A DNA stretch of 64,000 nt from Apodemus sylvaticus (GCF_947179515.1 NC_067478.1:24792266-24856265), one strand, 5' to 3'. Shown: positions 1 to 11,332, numbered from the stretch's first letter. A program made the numbers and translations. The notes: generated by a model not told the origin, from the letters alone.

Positions 1-354
1 TGTGACGTTCACATGAAGGAGTTTGTAATGTAGATGGTTTCTCCACAGTGGAAGGGGCATGCTATCGTGCTGGTGACTGTCGCCCACACTCTGGGGCAGT
101 AGCTGCCTGGCACTTTGATTTCCACCGGTTTGCCTGTGACCGACAGTCATCAGAGCAGATGAATGTCTTGCAATAATTACAAATTAATTCCATCCGCAAA
201 ATTCCTTTGCTAAGGCCACATTGTTGTCCATCCTCTGAGGTAGCATTTACGTGGAAATGTGGAACTGTGGCCGATGGGGAGGCTGGCCACACCATTGTCT
301 TGTAGATGATGTATTTGCATGTCTCCATCGGGCGAGTGACATCACACTTCTCTC

Positions 355-385
<31 letters not shown>

Positions 386-402
386 GTCTGTCTCGGTTTT
401 AG
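1..402 (+). other. Pik3cb: Pik3cb last intron, 3-prime part
   Basis: Non-coding sequence that precedes the terminal Pik3cb exon. No earlier Pik3cb exon was recognised in it. It ends in a polypyrimidine tract made largely of a CT microsatellite (about 349-388) followed by the acceptor TTTTAG at 397-402. Confidence 0.85.
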
Positions 403-540
403 GACTCTCTTGCCTTGGGAAAGACTGAGGAGGAAGCACTCAAGCAGTTCAAGCAGAAGTTTGACGAGGCCCTGAGGGAAAGCTGGACTACTAAGGTGAA
501 CTGGATGGCTCACACGGTGCGGAAAGACTACAGGTCTTAG
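403..540 (+). CDS. Pik3cb: Pik3cb terminal coding exon (C-terminus of PI3-kinase p110-beta)
   Basis: The exon encodes 45 residues in phase 0, starting DSLALGKTEEEALKQF and ending HTVRKDYRS, then a TAG stop at 538-540. I recognise this as the C-terminal end of the class IA phosphoinositide 3-kinase catalytic subunit beta. It is the last helix of the kinase domain, including the membrane-contacting W-x-x-K-V-N-W-M segment that is essential for lipid-kinase activity in p110 enzymes. The enzyme phosphorylates PtdIns(4,5)P2 to PtdIns(3,4,5)P3 downstream of GPCRs and receptor tyrosine kinases, as a heterodimer with p85. Only this exon lies in the window; the rest of the gene is to the left. The acceptor AG at 401-402 follows a CT-rich tract. 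The exon is too short to stand out as an open frame and was found by reading the sequence. Confidence 0.97.
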   Translation, partial: DSLALGKTEEEALKQFKQKFDEALRESWTTKVNWMAHTVRKDYRS

Positions 541-1840
541 CGTCTGCTCTGCGCCACCGCACGCGTCTGTGTGTGTCCTTTCCATTTTGCACTTGCACTA
601 TTAAACATGACCTTGCCAGAAATGCAAAGGGAATGAAATCCTGAAGCTCAGATGAAGTGGAGAACACGGAGTCCGCAGAGCCTAGTCTACCCCCTGGCTG
701 CCCACCCTCTGCTCTCAGTGCTCCCAGGACTCATCATGGACAGCAGCAGCAGGGCCCTTCCCTGCTCACCGTGCACGCACGCCGAGGGAGGAATGCTGCC
801 AGGGACTGTCTGGGACCTTTCCTTCTTTTCTTCAGTATTTGGTACTTTACCAGAGAGGTGTAAATACGTCTTTTCAGTGTTGCGACCAAGTACTGCCACT
901 CAGCCAACAACTTACCACATTTGGGGGCTGGGAACTCTTCAAGGAAGGTATCTCCCTGTCCTTTTTAAACTGCGAGAGCTACAAATTTCATTGATTATGT
1001 TGAACATATTATTTTTCAAAGGAAATATTTTAAACCTGTGAAAACTCACTAATTTTGTTAATATTTATCATGGTGGCATCATTTCAGCCAGACTTGCTGA
1101 GAATCTATTGGTGGGGCAAATATAATATATATAATATATATATATATGCTGCATATATATTTATAAAATTTCTAGTGGGAGTTCTATATAAAAAAGATGT
1201 TTCTTTGGTATTCTTCAGCCTGTGTTTTAAAGTTTTACAAAAGCAGAGCTTTTTCCTAAGTTACCTTTCAGTTAACTATGATCCAGTTCTTCCAACCGCT
1301 TCAGTACTGAGGCGCGTGTGAGTGCGGGCTCTCTACGGAGCTCTGAGAGTTCACTCAGAACACAATACTTGAGCAGGTGTATCCAAGGAAGCGAACAAAT
1401 GAAAAGGAATCTATTTACAGGATAAACTCGAAACTTAAATTCCAGTATTTTAGTAATATGCCAGCTGTTCTTAATGTATTTATTAAAATGTATAACAATG
1501 TGATTTTTCAATGGTTTTAGTTTAAAGTGAAGTGGATTCTTGCCACATGGAAATCTTTAATTTATTTGTTGAGGTACCATATAGTCAGGGTGCTAGGTGA
1601 CGAGTGGTGTTAGCATGTGCAATAGGAACTACTGGTTTGCTGTGTGATGGATTTCAGGATCCAGCAAAACTACTGCTTCTCCAAAGACCCGCGGGAGCCC
1701 GCAGGTGTCAGCGGCATGGGCAGCACAACTGAGTACTTGCCCTGTGACTTCAGTTTTCTATGGGAATTTTATTAAAGGGTGTTTAATTTTGTTGTCCTTC
1801 TTAATGTTTTCAGTCAAATAAATGGGTGGTTTTGGCTGTT
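541..1840 (+). other. Pik3cb: Pik3cb 3-prime UTR (extent inferred)
   Basis: Sequence after the Pik3cb stop. Possible poly(A) signals are ATTAAA at about 599-604, ATTAAA at 1771-1776, and AATAAA at 1817-1822. The last is followed by GU-rich sequence (TGGGTGGTTTTGGCTGTTTG), a good downstream element. I take the distal pair as the main end; the short ATTAAA could give a minimal 3-prime UTR. AU-rich stretches around 1110-1200 would fall in the UTR. The true end needs transcript data. Confidence 0.6.
1817..1822 (+). terminator. Pik3cb: Candidate Pik3cb poly(A) signal AATAAA
   Basis: Canonical hexamer with a GU-rich downstream element from about 1823. A second hexamer, ATTAAA, lies 46 bases upstream, so either or both could be used. 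Confidence 0.5.
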
Positions 1841-2549
1841 TGGGACATGTGGGCGTCTTCTTTTTGGGAAGCACAGAGTCTTTGCAACCTGCTCCCACTG
1901 GGACTCTCCCAAATGGCCCCATCAGTGGACAAGCCAGCCTCAGCCTCAGGGCCTCTGCCCAGCTTCCCCTGGCCTTCTAGTTCCTCATGGATGGCCTGGG
2001 AGGCCTCTTGGACCAACGCAAACCTAAGAGGAGGAGATGTTTCCATCAGTTTGCTGTTCCACATCTCTCCTGCCTCTGCTCTAGTATATGTGTTCATGTG
2101 CATGTGAACATGGGACAGCCAGGGCAGTGTGGCTCAGTAGCTAGGCCCTGACAGTACTCCATCCATACTTGATGAATTGTCGTCTCTTTCTGAGAAGATG
2201 GAAAGCAGGAAGCTAACCACATTCTAGAATGAATTCACACTCTAGGCCGTACTCACGTCTGCTTGGACAAAGGCTGGTTAGCCACTGCGCTGACTTTGAG
2301 CAGGCTATATTTTATGTATCCTTAAATGCCAAGCATGCTACGAAGCACATCTTCTCTCTCTGGCTCTCAGCCCAAGGCCCAGGCTCCTTCCAGGTTGCCT
2401 TTAAGACCTTGGTGTTAGTATTTGGAGGCTGTCAGGCAGCACAGCTCAAAGATTATCAGATCACATGTGGATGGTGGTCACTCTTTGTTCCTGGGTGCAT
2501 GTGTTAGCTGTGTCTCATCGTTGTGTAACTCGGATTAGCTGGAGTATTG

Positions 2550-2645
2550 TGTTTCTGTGATCTCAGCACTCAGGAGAAGCTGGGGCTCAACACCATTCTC
2601 AGCTGCAGTGAGGTTGAGGGCAACCTGAGCTACATGAGACCCATC
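2550..2645 (+). repeat. Degraded B1/B4-like SINE
   Basis: Resembles the B1 core (ATCTCAGCACTCAGGAG ... GCAACCTGAGCTACATGAGA) with many substitutions, so an old copy. Confidence 0.5.
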
Positions 2646-3039
2646 CATAAAGTAGAAATGGTTTTTAGTGTTTTCTAACTTGATTTTCAGAAATAGCTAT
2701 ATTCTTGCCACCCTAAAATTAGAACTTCTGCTCAGAAGCTATACTTCCTATTCCACTCAGTGTCAGAGACACCCTAAGGATACCACTTATTCTCCTGTGG
2801 TTCAGTGGGTGCTCTTAAAAGAAGTGTCAGGTCTTCAGCTTGTGTTTCACCATCTGCCCTGACCAGCTCCTATTTTGGCCCCTTGGGGCATAGTTAAAGC
2901 CAGGCACTTGTGCTGTAACCCCTGCCAGTTGGTTACTTAGCATTTTTGGAAAATACCTCTTTAAGGTTAGGTTGAAGGCAGGCCTGTATTGTATCTTCTT
3001 AATTAGTGATTGATGTGGAAGGGCCCAGACCATGTAGGT

Positions 3040-3265
3040 GGTCCCACGGTGGGATGGTAGTCCTCTGTGGTATAAGAAAGAAACTGAACAAGCAACATTA
3101 CTCTTGACCTCTTCAGTTCCTGCTTCCAGATTCCTGCCCTGGTTGAGTTCCTGGCCTGCCTTTGGCAGTGATGGACTGTGATGTGGAACTAAACGCTGCA
3201 ATAAACGTTTTCCTCCCAAGTTACCTTTGGTCGTGGTGTTTCATCACAGCAACAGACGGTATAAG
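3040..3265 (+). repeat. Rodent interspersed repeat, partial (AATAAA...GTGTTTCATCACAGCAACAG type)
   Basis: Shares the ending found at 21225-21615 and 59710-60115: a GATGGACTGTGATGTGGAA segment, then AATAAACG, CCCAAGTTACCTTTGGTC and GTGTTTCATCACAGCAACAG. I cannot name the family with confidence. Confidence 0.55.
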
Positions 3266-3918
3266 GGGATACCACCAACTGCAGTTGGATTAATGTAATT
3301 TTATTGCCTATTTAATAAGTAGACTGGAACAGACCATTGTTCGCTCCTGAAGGAATTTTAGATTTTAGAGTGGAGAAGCCACCCAATTTAGGAAGATACT
3401 TGTCTAATCTTCAGGCTTCTCTGAAGCAATATCTTATTTACAGAATCTGAGAGCACCTACCTCATGATTGCCTGCCTGGCCCATCTCTACTTCCCCACGT
3501 CTTCCTTCCACGTTACCTTCCACTTAAGAAAACACCACCAGGTCTTCATTCAACATTGTGACAGTGAATAACTTTGATACTTGATCTTTTTCTACTTCAT
3601 AAAATGTGATGAGATAAAGATTTAAATTGCAAAATGCTGCGTGCCTGTTCCTGTAGCTGGGAGGATTTTTGTTTCCTTGGCTAAGAGGAGGTTCCCCGGG
3701 TCCATCATATTGTCTCCCATGTGTATGCAATTCCTCTTAAGTCTACAGATTCTACCAAGTTAAAGTAGAGTGTGACTCTGCCCTTGGTCTTTGAATAAAA
3801 CCGTTCTCCATGCAAACTTATTGTGTAGCCAGTATTGCAGCTGAGTTAATCTAATTGATTAATTTGTCTTGTCCTTCCTGGGCTAACAAAAGGATGGGGT
3901 TTTCTTTGTTTATTTTCC

Positions 3919-4041
3919 TTGAGACAGGGTTTTTCTGTATAGTCCTGGCTGTCCTGGAACTCACTGTGTAGACCAGGCTGGCCTTGAACGCAGAAGTCCT
4001 CCTGCTTCTGCCTCTGCCTCCCAGTGCTGGGATGAAAGCTG
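3919..4041 (-). repeat. B1 SINE
   Basis: Reverse complement of B1: GAGACAGGGTTTTTCTGTAT, then TCCTGGCTGTCCTGGAACTC, then ACCAGGCTGGCCTTGAAC and GCCTCCCAGTGCTGGGAT. Confidence 0.85.
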
Positions 4042-4599
4042 TGTCAGGGCCAGGAATTATACTAATTCCTTGCTGTGTGCCAAGCAGGAAACAGGTGTAT
4101 TTGTCTCCCCACGCTGTAGAGCCATTTCTAAATAACTCACCCAGATGGTGGCCAGATCGTATCTACCACACCACAGCTGCTGCCTCTGAGGTGTAACCCC
4201 AAGTTTCTCTGACGCTGATCAGACATTGTCCAGGAGGAGCAACCCAGAATGAACAGCAGGATGGCATAGCTGACTCTGAGGGTCCACCCTGACCTGGAGG
4301 GACTTGCAGTCAGTATTCACACCTCCTACACTACACTACAGCCCACCTTACCCTCACCGGCCCTGTATAGCTATACTTTCAAATCCCACGAGCTATTTGA
4401 CCAGCTTCCCTGGTAGAGTAATCTTTAACACAACAGACATCCCCCAAATCCCAGCCACAGGTTCGGGACCTTACTAGAGAAAAGTCACCACACCTTAGCT
4501 CACCCGCCTCTGTAAGAAGATTGCTAATGCAGCTGCCCAGTTCTCCTACCCCCTAGAACTACAGACCAGGCTCTGCAGTCAACAGTAGAAGGGGAGACA

Positions 4600-4943
4600 G
4601 AAGACAGCTGGAGATGCCTACACGGTCCATTCAGTGGTGCAAGTTGTGTGGTGCTGCAGCGTGGTTTGCCACCGGTTTCTGGAGGGAAGGCAGGGGCCAG
4701 GAGAGGGCAAGAAACACAAACTCCCAACGACTGAGCAGGTGAATTCAGGAAACTCAGCTCAAGCAGCACTGGGCGTTTCCCTTAGTCAGGAGCTGTGCCA
4801 GGTTGCCCTGGTAACCGTACATGGGGGGGTGGAGCTGGCACAGGGGCCAGATGCACCTGCCCAGTTGGATGGGGCATGCCTGGTGGCAGTAGATTCCTAG
4901 GGAAGCTGAGGACCTGGCCCTGCAGCCCCACTGGGCAGCCGCC
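4600..4943 (+). promoter_or_regulatory. Proximal promoter and 5-prime leader of the CXADR-like gene (inferred)
   Basis: This stretch lies directly upstream of the signal-peptide exon. It is moderately GC-rich but not a CpG island, and I see no convincing TATA box. Its clearest element is the RFX X-box at 4802-4815. The transcription start was not resolved. The start codon context at 4944 (GCCGCCATGG) is a perfect Kozak sequence. Confidence 0.5.
4802..4815 (+). promoter_or_regulatory. RFX-family X-box
   Basis: GTTGCCCTGGTAAC fits the X-box form of two inverted half-sites (GTTGCC and GGTAAC) separated by two bases. RFX factors bind such sites in promoters of ciliary genes and, for RFX2, of spermatid genes. 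It lies 129 bases upstream of the start codon. Confidence 0.65.
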
Positions 4944-4986
4944 ATGGAGCTTCTGCTGGGCTTCCTGTTCCTGTGTGGAGTCATGG
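4944..4986 (+). CDS. CXADR-like gene, exon 1 (start codon and signal peptide)
   Basis: Fourteen codons plus one base encode MELLLGFLFLCGVM, ending at the donor GGTAAGT, so the intron is phase 1. The peptide is a short hydrophobic signal sequence closely similar in form to the N-terminus of CXADR, which is also a leucine-rich segment ending in LCGV and split from the first Ig domain by a phase-1 intron. The ATG lies in GCCGCCATGG, an optimal initiation context. The next base pair from exon 2A completes an aspartate codon. The exon's identity is supported by its phase, its upstream position and its similarity to the paralogue; its joining to exon 2A over a 14.3 kb intron is inference. Confidence 0.8.
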
Positions 4987-5699
4987 GTAAGTCAGGGCCA
5001 TTAGGTCCCCAGCATTAGTTCTGCTTCTATGGGGACACTGGGGAGGATCTGGGCAAGGACAGGGGAGCTGGCTGGGGTACAGGGTGGAAGAGCTGGGCAC
5101 TGAACTCTAAGGTTGGGCAAGGGAAGTGGGGGGGCCTCAGGGCATATAGTGAGCCTCTTGCTTTTCCCCAGAGCACTGTCGCCCAGGGAGCAGGATATGA
5201 TTCATTTGTTCCTGCCTTGTCCCATGGTAGTTTGTGTTTAGTCTCTCCTGAGTATCTGTCTGTCCAGAGATTTCACATGCTTGGTCAGGTACAAGCTGAC
5301 CGACAGAAATCCTAATTCACTGGACACCCAACTGCCCTGAGCCTTGGATGGTCCAGGATACCTTAAGAGAAAGGCACTGAATAGACACATTCTTAGGCTT
5401 AGAGGCCAACCACAGCTAGGATTGTTAACTAAATTAATTGACAACAAAAAACAAATAACAACAACAAAACAACCCAGCAAAGTAGTGCTTTTCTTACCTA
5501 CCCAGAGCAGAATGCAAAAGGGAACTCTGCCCTCTGCTTCAAGTCCATGATGTATTGACTGTTTTTTTTCTTTTTTTACGAGATAAAATGACTTGGTAAT
5601 TCCTGAAGAATACATCAAATACATTGTGTTGCTTTGCCTTCTCTGGCAGCTGGGGCTGCAGTGGGTGTGGAGGTAGGGAGCATTTTTAAAATGCAAGGA

Positions 5700-5800
5700 C
5701 CTGTCACGTGTGTGATGCATACCGGTAATCCCAGCACTTAAGATGAGGCAGGAGGCTGGTGAATGTGTGGACAACTTAGGCTGCATAGGAAGCCCCTGTT
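5700..5800 (+). repeat. Degraded B1-like SINE
   Basis: Contains TACCGGTAATCCCAGCACTT and AGGCAGGAGGCTGG, with poor match afterwards. Confidence 0.5.
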
Positions 5801-6032
5801 ACTAAGTTAAGTTACGTGTTCTGAGTCCTGGTGCTCTTTCTGCGAGAATGGCTCTGGTTCCATTAAAATCCTATTTACACACCCGTGAACATTATCCATG
5901 AGCCAGTGCTCTGTTAGCAAGCCTCCCACCTTCTTGATATATTTTAAGGTTGGCTGAAGTTTCCCAAGTCAAGTTTCCTGAAAAGATACAGGGACAGTTA
6001 CCAGTTTCTATCATTTAAAAAAAAAAAAAAAA

Positions 6033-6203
6033 CAACTTTATTTAATGTATGAGTGCTCAATGCATCATATACATCCTTCTGCCTGAAGAGGGCATCATAT
6101 CCATCCCCCTGTAGATGGTTGTGAGCCACCATGTAGTTGCTGGGATTTGAACTTCTGGAAGAGCAGCCTGTGCTCTTAACCGCTGAGCCATCTCTCTAGT
6201 CCC
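6033..6203 (-). repeat. B2 SINE with 16-base target-site duplication
   Basis: Reverse complement B2 (GGTTGTGAGCCACCATGTAG ... CTTAACCGCTGAGCCATCTC), preceded by the poly(T)-complement A tract at 6016-6032. The flanks AGTTACCAGTTTCTAT at 5996-6011 and 6204-6219 are identical, a clear target-site duplication. Confidence 0.92.
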
Positions 6204-6763
6204 AGTTACCAGTTTCTATGGTTCATCTTCAGTAAAGCTACGTTTCAGAACACACTTGGTGTTTTCTGATGTGGAGGGGGTAGAGAAGGGGAGTGGGGGG
6301 TTGGGGACATGGTTTAGAGTCATCTAGAGCAGAAATGAAGGCTGTTGTCACTTAATAATCTACCCTGGAGAATCTTCATATCATTGCCTGGATTTAATTT
6401 TTTTCTGGAGTGTTCCATCTTGATAGATACCATCTTAATCCAGGGCATTCTGATACTACTTAGTAATTCTTTTACTCTTTGGAATCTAGTTCCCATCTCC
6501 TCTACTCCTGTAAGGGCACAGTGTCCACTGTGGTCACATCCAATGAACAAGTCACATTTTCACCTCTTGCCCGTCAGCCTGAATTGCTCTGAACAGCACT
6601 GGCTTGCCCTTCTCAGCTTGAAGCGTCTTTCACTGAACTCTTCACATTTCAACCTTGGATGACACGGGGGCAGGGAAGCGTTCTTTTCCAGGCATTCTGC
6701 TTGGGGGTTCTAAATACTTCAGATATCATGATGTCCAGATCTCGTTCCAGACTTAGGGAATTT

Positions 6764-6900
6764 TCCTCCTCCCTCTCCTCTCCTCTCCTCTCCTCCCTTC
6801 CCCTCCCCTCCCCTCCTTTTCCCTCCCCTCTCCTCCCCTTTTCCTTCTCCTCCCCTCCCCTACCCTGCCCTCTCCCCTCCTCTTCCTCCCCCCTCCTCCC
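6764..6900. repeat. Polypyrimidine (CCTCT/CCCCT)n tract
   Basis: About 135 bases of almost pure C and T on the + strand with a loose pentameric period. Confidence 0.85.
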
Positions 6901-6954
6901 TCAAGGACATTATCTGAAAGACTCATTTGCATTTCCAGCCCTTCCTTTCTTTTC

Positions 6955-7203
6955 TTTCTTTTTTTTCCTTTTTTTAATTGAGTATCTTCTTCATTTACAT
7001 TGCCAATGGTAAAGCCTTTCCCAATTTTCCCCTCCCAAAAGCCCCCCCAAGGATTCCTACTCCTCCTCCCACCCCCTGCCTCCATGTATATGCCCCTCTA
7101 CCCAACACACTCCCACCTCCCCCCTCCCTTTCCCTTTTTTGGGACCTCTATTGAGCCTTCACCTGATCAAAGACCACTCCTCCCACTGACGCCCAACAAG
7201 GCT
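6955..7203 (-). repeat. L1 3-prime end (antisense)
   Basis: A T-rich start followed by TTCATTTACATTGCCAATGG and a CCCCTCCC-rich stretch, then GGGACCTCTATTGAGCCTTC and CACTGACGCCCAACAAGGC. This is the arrangement of the reverse complement of a murine L1 3-prime UTR. Confidence 0.7.
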
Positions 7204-7204
7204 G

Positions 7205-7360
7205 GAACCAAAATGTGTACTGCCTGCATGTATGTCTGTGTGAGGGTGTCAGACCCTCTGGAACTAACCTTACAGACAGTTGTGAATTGCTATGTGGGTG
7301 CTGGGGCCTCTAAGAGCACCCAGTGATCTTAAACCCTAAATCATCTCTCTAGGCCTAAGA
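7205..7360 (-). repeat. B3-like SINE
   Basis: Reverse-oriented B2/B3-type sequence: TGCATGTATGTCTGTGTGAG, a GTGGGTGCTGGGGCC segment, and an end resembling AAATCATCTCTCTAGGCC. Confidence 0.65.
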
Positions 7361-7564
7361 TGAAAATCATTTTAATTGAGACTGAAGCTTTAGTGATTCT
7401 ATGGAAGAGTGTGTCTATGTATGAGGGAAAGAGAGGGCCTTAGGTCATGATCCTATTCAGAAAATATGTGTACAGAATCTATAGGCACATTTTAAAAACT
7501 CTTGGTTTTACATTATAGCTTACTTTTCCATGGGCTTATGAGTTGTATATTTAAATTTTTATAA

Positions 7565-7722
7565 GCAACCCCAGTCCCAATGGGAGAAAGCCAGGGGTAA
7601 AAGAATACGATACATATGTGTGGACCAGGTGTTGTAATGGTGCGCAACCCCAGTCCCAGTAGGAGAAAGCCAGGGGTAAAAGAATACGATACGTATGTGT
7701 GGACCAGGTGTTGTAATGGTGC
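7565..7722. repeat. 79-base tandem duplication (two copies)
   Basis: Copies at 7565-7643 and 7644-7722 begin GCAACCCCAGTCCCA and end TGTTGTAATGGTGC. They differ at only a few positions (AATGGG versus AGTAGG, ACAT versus ACGT), so the duplication is recent. Confidence 0.95.
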
Positions 7723-8059
7723 TGCGGAGATCATGCAGTACAGTGGGCAAGGCTTCAATCCAGAGACAACAGCCAGTCACCCAGTTGTGCTACCAGACAG
7801 GCTTCGGGTGCTGTACAAGAAAACCTGATGTTTTCCTGTCAGTCTCCTGGGCCTCGCTAGCTTTAAAAGCCTGGTTACCGTACGTCAAAGCGCAGGGTCT
7901 TAGGCTTTTACAGCAGACCCTCTACCCGCTGAATCATCTCCCATCTCTCCTTCAGCCTTTTAAAGATTCTACATTTCTGTAGGATGTGGTCGAACACGTG
8001 CCCAGCGTATGTGAGGGTCTGGCTTCACTCCCAAGCACCACAAAAATAAACAAAATAAA

Positions 8060-8256
8060 CACATGGAGAGATGGCTCAGTGGTTAAGAGCAACTGACTGC
8101 TCTTTAGAAAGTCCTGAGTTCAAATCCCAGCAACCACATGGTGGCTCACAACCATCCATAATGAAATCTGTTGCCCTCTTCTGGTGTGTTTGAAGACAGC
8201 TACAGTGTACTTAGATATAACAATAAATAAATCTTTAAAAAAAAAAAAAAGAAAAG
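8060..8256 (+). repeat. B2 SINE
   Basis: Near-complete B2: GGAGAGATGGCTCAGTGGTT ... AACCACATGGTGGCTCACAA ... CTTCTGGTGTGTTTGAAGAC, with an AATAAATAAATCTTTAAAA tail. Confidence 0.95.
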
Positions 8257-8284
8257 AAAAGAAAATGCGGTTAAAGAAGACTTT

Positions 8285-8393
8285 CAGTTGGGTTTGGTGC
8301 CATGCCCATAATTCCAACACTGGGGAGGTTGACACAGGAGGATCATGAGTTTGGAGCCCATTTGGCCTACTTAAGATCCTGTCTCAAGAAAAA
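8285..8393 (+). repeat. Old B1/B4-like SINE
   Basis: Diverged B1-like body (GGTGCCATGCCCATAATTCC ... GACACAGGAGGATCATGAGT ... GATCCTGTCTCAAGAAAAAC). Confidence 0.6.
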
Positions 8394-8401
8394 CAAATCA
8401 G

Positions 8402-8592
8402 TTGGGCGGTGGTGGCGCACACCTGTAATCCCAGCACTTGAGAGGCAGAGGCAGGTGGATTTCTGAGTTCAAGGCCAGCCTGGTCTACAGAGTGAGTTCC
8501 AGGACAGCCAGGGCTACACAGAGAAACCCTGCCTCAAAAAAAAAAAAAAAGAAAGAAAGAAAGAAAAATGAAAATGAAAACAAAAACAAAAA
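8402..8592 (+). repeat. B1 SINE with A-rich tail
   Basis: TTGGGCGGTGGTGGCGCACA to GAAACCCTGCCTC is a well-preserved B1, followed by an A tract with GAAA repeats. Confidence 0.95.
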
Positions 8593-8624
8593 ACTCCTGC
8601 AGCTGAGTTGAAATTTAGCTGGTG

Positions 8625-8928
8625 TTCATTCAGGCCCTGGGCTGCTATTTGATTCATTTGCTTGGCTCTGTGGGGGGGTCTGTTCTATGTTCTAGTGTCG
8701 CTGGACACAGTTGAGAGATGTTTTAGGGTCCAGTCAGAGCAGCATCATACAATGAGCCAACACATCTAAGGCCCTCCCTCCCAGATCAGGACAAGGAGCA
8801 GACTGCACATCTCAAAAGCTGGCCCTTTGATGGTAAGCTTGTTCAGGCCCCAGGTTGCTAGTTGACGCATTTACGGCATTTACGGAGCTGTATGGAGGTC
8901 TCTTCTAGGTTCTGGTGTCAGTGGACGC
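8625..8928. repeat. Diverged direct repeat, about 213-base offset
   Basis: 8625-8706 (TTCAGGCCCTGGGCTGCTAT ... TCTAGTGTCGCTGGACAC) and 8840-8928 (TTCAGGCCCCAGGTTGCTAG ... TCTGGTGTCAGTGGACGC) align with moderate divergence, consistent with an old tandem duplication or two copies of one unrecognised repeat. Confidence 0.65.
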
Positions 8929-11330
8929 TTTCCCTCCAGTTCTGTGCCTTTGTCAAAATGCCGCCCCAGCTTTCTGGTTTGTGTATGTTAGTGCAGTGGG
9001 TGAGTTATTTCTGGCCCTACAGATACAATGAATTTGTTTCACTTTTCTCTAGGTGCCTGCCTCTGCTTGCACTTGGGTTAGGTATGAAAAGGGCTGGACA
9101 CACCCTCCAACGGTAAATATCCAGTCTTTGTGAGGAAGTCCCAATCCTTAAGGGTGGGACCTGTAAATAATTACCTATAATAGAGGAAATGCTGTATTAT
9201 CTGTATTATCTGGTCTCCCCTTTGATCCCTGGCCTTGGGATCCCCCTAATTAATTCTGATAAAATACAGAACAGTTAATACTGCCTGTGGGAATGGAGAG
9301 GGAGTGGTCACCAGAAAGACTGGCTTTGATAAATAGTCAGCTCTTGAACAGAAGCAGTAGAGAAAGCCAGGAAGGGACACCAGCGTGCCTCACTCATCCT
9401 TGTCACTGCTGCCCCTTTTGATTTCTTCCTTCTGGGTTTAATCTGCACAGGTGGAGTACTGTGAGGACTTGTCTGTTCTCAGTCGCTCTTCGCCTTGCCT
9501 TTCTCCTCTCCTGACAGCTCATCCCTGTTCTTCTTCTATTGCTCTCTCAGATGAAGAGCCCCATGTCTGAGCATCCTTTTACCTGATTCATAGCAAGTTT
9601 CACCAGGCTTGAGGTCACTGGGGACAAGCTCCCTCCCTCACAACCAGTGTCTTCTAAAACCAGGAACTAAAAAAACCACCTTGTGACTCTGATCACCATT
9701 GCTGGTCAGAAGAACTGAACCTGAATCTCATAGCCGCCTCTGAGTCTTGACTTTCTGAACCACCCAAGAGATAAGCCAGACTACCGCCCATGGTAGGCAG
9801 AGGTGTTGTGGTAAAGAATAAAGTCTTGCTCTTGTCCCTTCCCTTTAGAGTTCTTCCAGATGTCTGTCAATCACATGAATAGGAAAACCCCTCTCAGGAA
9901 AACCGTTCAAGACATAGTGTATAGCATAAAGCCCATTAAAACAGGTAGGAGGGCGCAGAAGACAGGCCACTCCCCCCATCCTCCACAATGGTCCCTGAAG
10001 CCACTGCCCACCCCACCTTGACAGTGCCTTGTGTTCTTCCATAATGACAGAAATTGTTATATGAGCTTTTATAGATCCAAAACCAACGAAAGTGATAAAT
10101 CGAAACCTTCTTCAGACACATGGATGGATGAGAACACTGGGTAGGTGAATAGCAACGTGGCGTCAGTCTAAGATGCTAACTGATGACATTCTTAGCAATG
10201 ATCTGTTAACACGTTCCCAAGATTTATTATGATCACTGAGAGCATATTAGAGCAGACACAGGTGGGCAATGAGTGATTTTGAAGGGCATTCTACCAATAT
10301 AGTCTTAGATAATTTTAGCTCTCTGATGGAGCTGGCGGAGCAAGGAGAAAATGGATGTCCCAGTTCTGAACAGTTGTAGAAATTCTAATCCATGAGTAGA
10401 CTCTCTCACATGGAGGTTTTTTTTCCCTAGGAGCTTCAGTTTACACTAGATTAAGTGAAATTATGTGTTGTGTGACCAAACTTTTCCTGGGGAAACCTTA
10501 TACACATGTGCTAACTGCAGGTAGGGAGCCCAGGACAGACCGGGACGCACCATGAGCTTTATGGTTAATTACAGGTACAGAAGTGACTCAAAGCCAGCCA
10601 TATTAGCAAACCCCACCTCAGCAAGGGCAACACCTCACAAAAGCTGGGAACCTGGAGCACACTGCACAGCCTGCAGGCAGCTCAGCAGGTTAGAGAGTGT
10701 CCTTGCCAAGAGACTCAGCTGGGCTACACCTCTTCCAGGCCACTCAGCTATCTAGTCTTCCTTGCGGCTTGGCTTGTCTGAACGTGACTCTTAGCAACTT
10801 CATGACTTACTCCGGGAGGGAGAGGCCTATCAAGTCTGGTCAGTTTTAGGAACTTCCTGAAGCTTTTTGAGTTAAGGATCTTCCTGTTTAAAGGAGCTTC
10901 CCCACAGAATGGAATGTTTCAGTTGCCGAGGAAACCAACCGTCACACAACAATATATGTCAAACCATTCCTTTGGTTTGTTTTCTTGGAACAAGGAAAAC
11001 CTCATCTATTCAGCAAATGTTCATTGCCTTAGGAACTCAAGATTATCTTCAGCTGTATCAGGAGTTTGAGGTCACCTTACATGAGATCCTGTCTCCACAA
11101 ACAGCAAGAATAGAAAGCTAAATAAATAAATACCAATAAAAAAGTCAATATATCACTAAAAGTATAATTGAACAAATAAAAAAAGGAAAGGAAAAGACTT
11201 CCCAATAATGTAGAAATTGATAAGCAATATTAGATGAATATAGGAAGGTTAATAGAAGATAAAAGCATAAAAGATTTTTTTATAAAAGTAAAAATATTAC
11301 TAAGAGTGTAGTTAGAAACAAAGAAACGGG
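8929..11330. other. Unique-looking intronic sequence
   Basis: Inside intron 1 of the CXADR-like gene. I see no SINE, microsatellite or exon-like structure here beyond short open frames without recognisable features. Confidence 0.5.
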
Positions 11331-11332
11331 AG

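Larger units (their letters stand above)
1841..4600. other. Intergenic region between Pik3cb and the CXADR-like gene
   Basis: No gene recognised. It contains a worn B1/B4-like SINE around 2550-2645 (+), the end of a rodent interspersed repeat around 3040-3265, and a B1 at 3919-4041. The remainder looks like unique sequence, and its short open frames have no recognisable protein features. Confidence 0.6.

Noticed and set aside
5238..5786. 182-codon open frame on the minus strand
   Set aside because: Runs through intronic sequence including a worn B1-like SINE; low-complexity translation, no domain features, no splice or promoter context.
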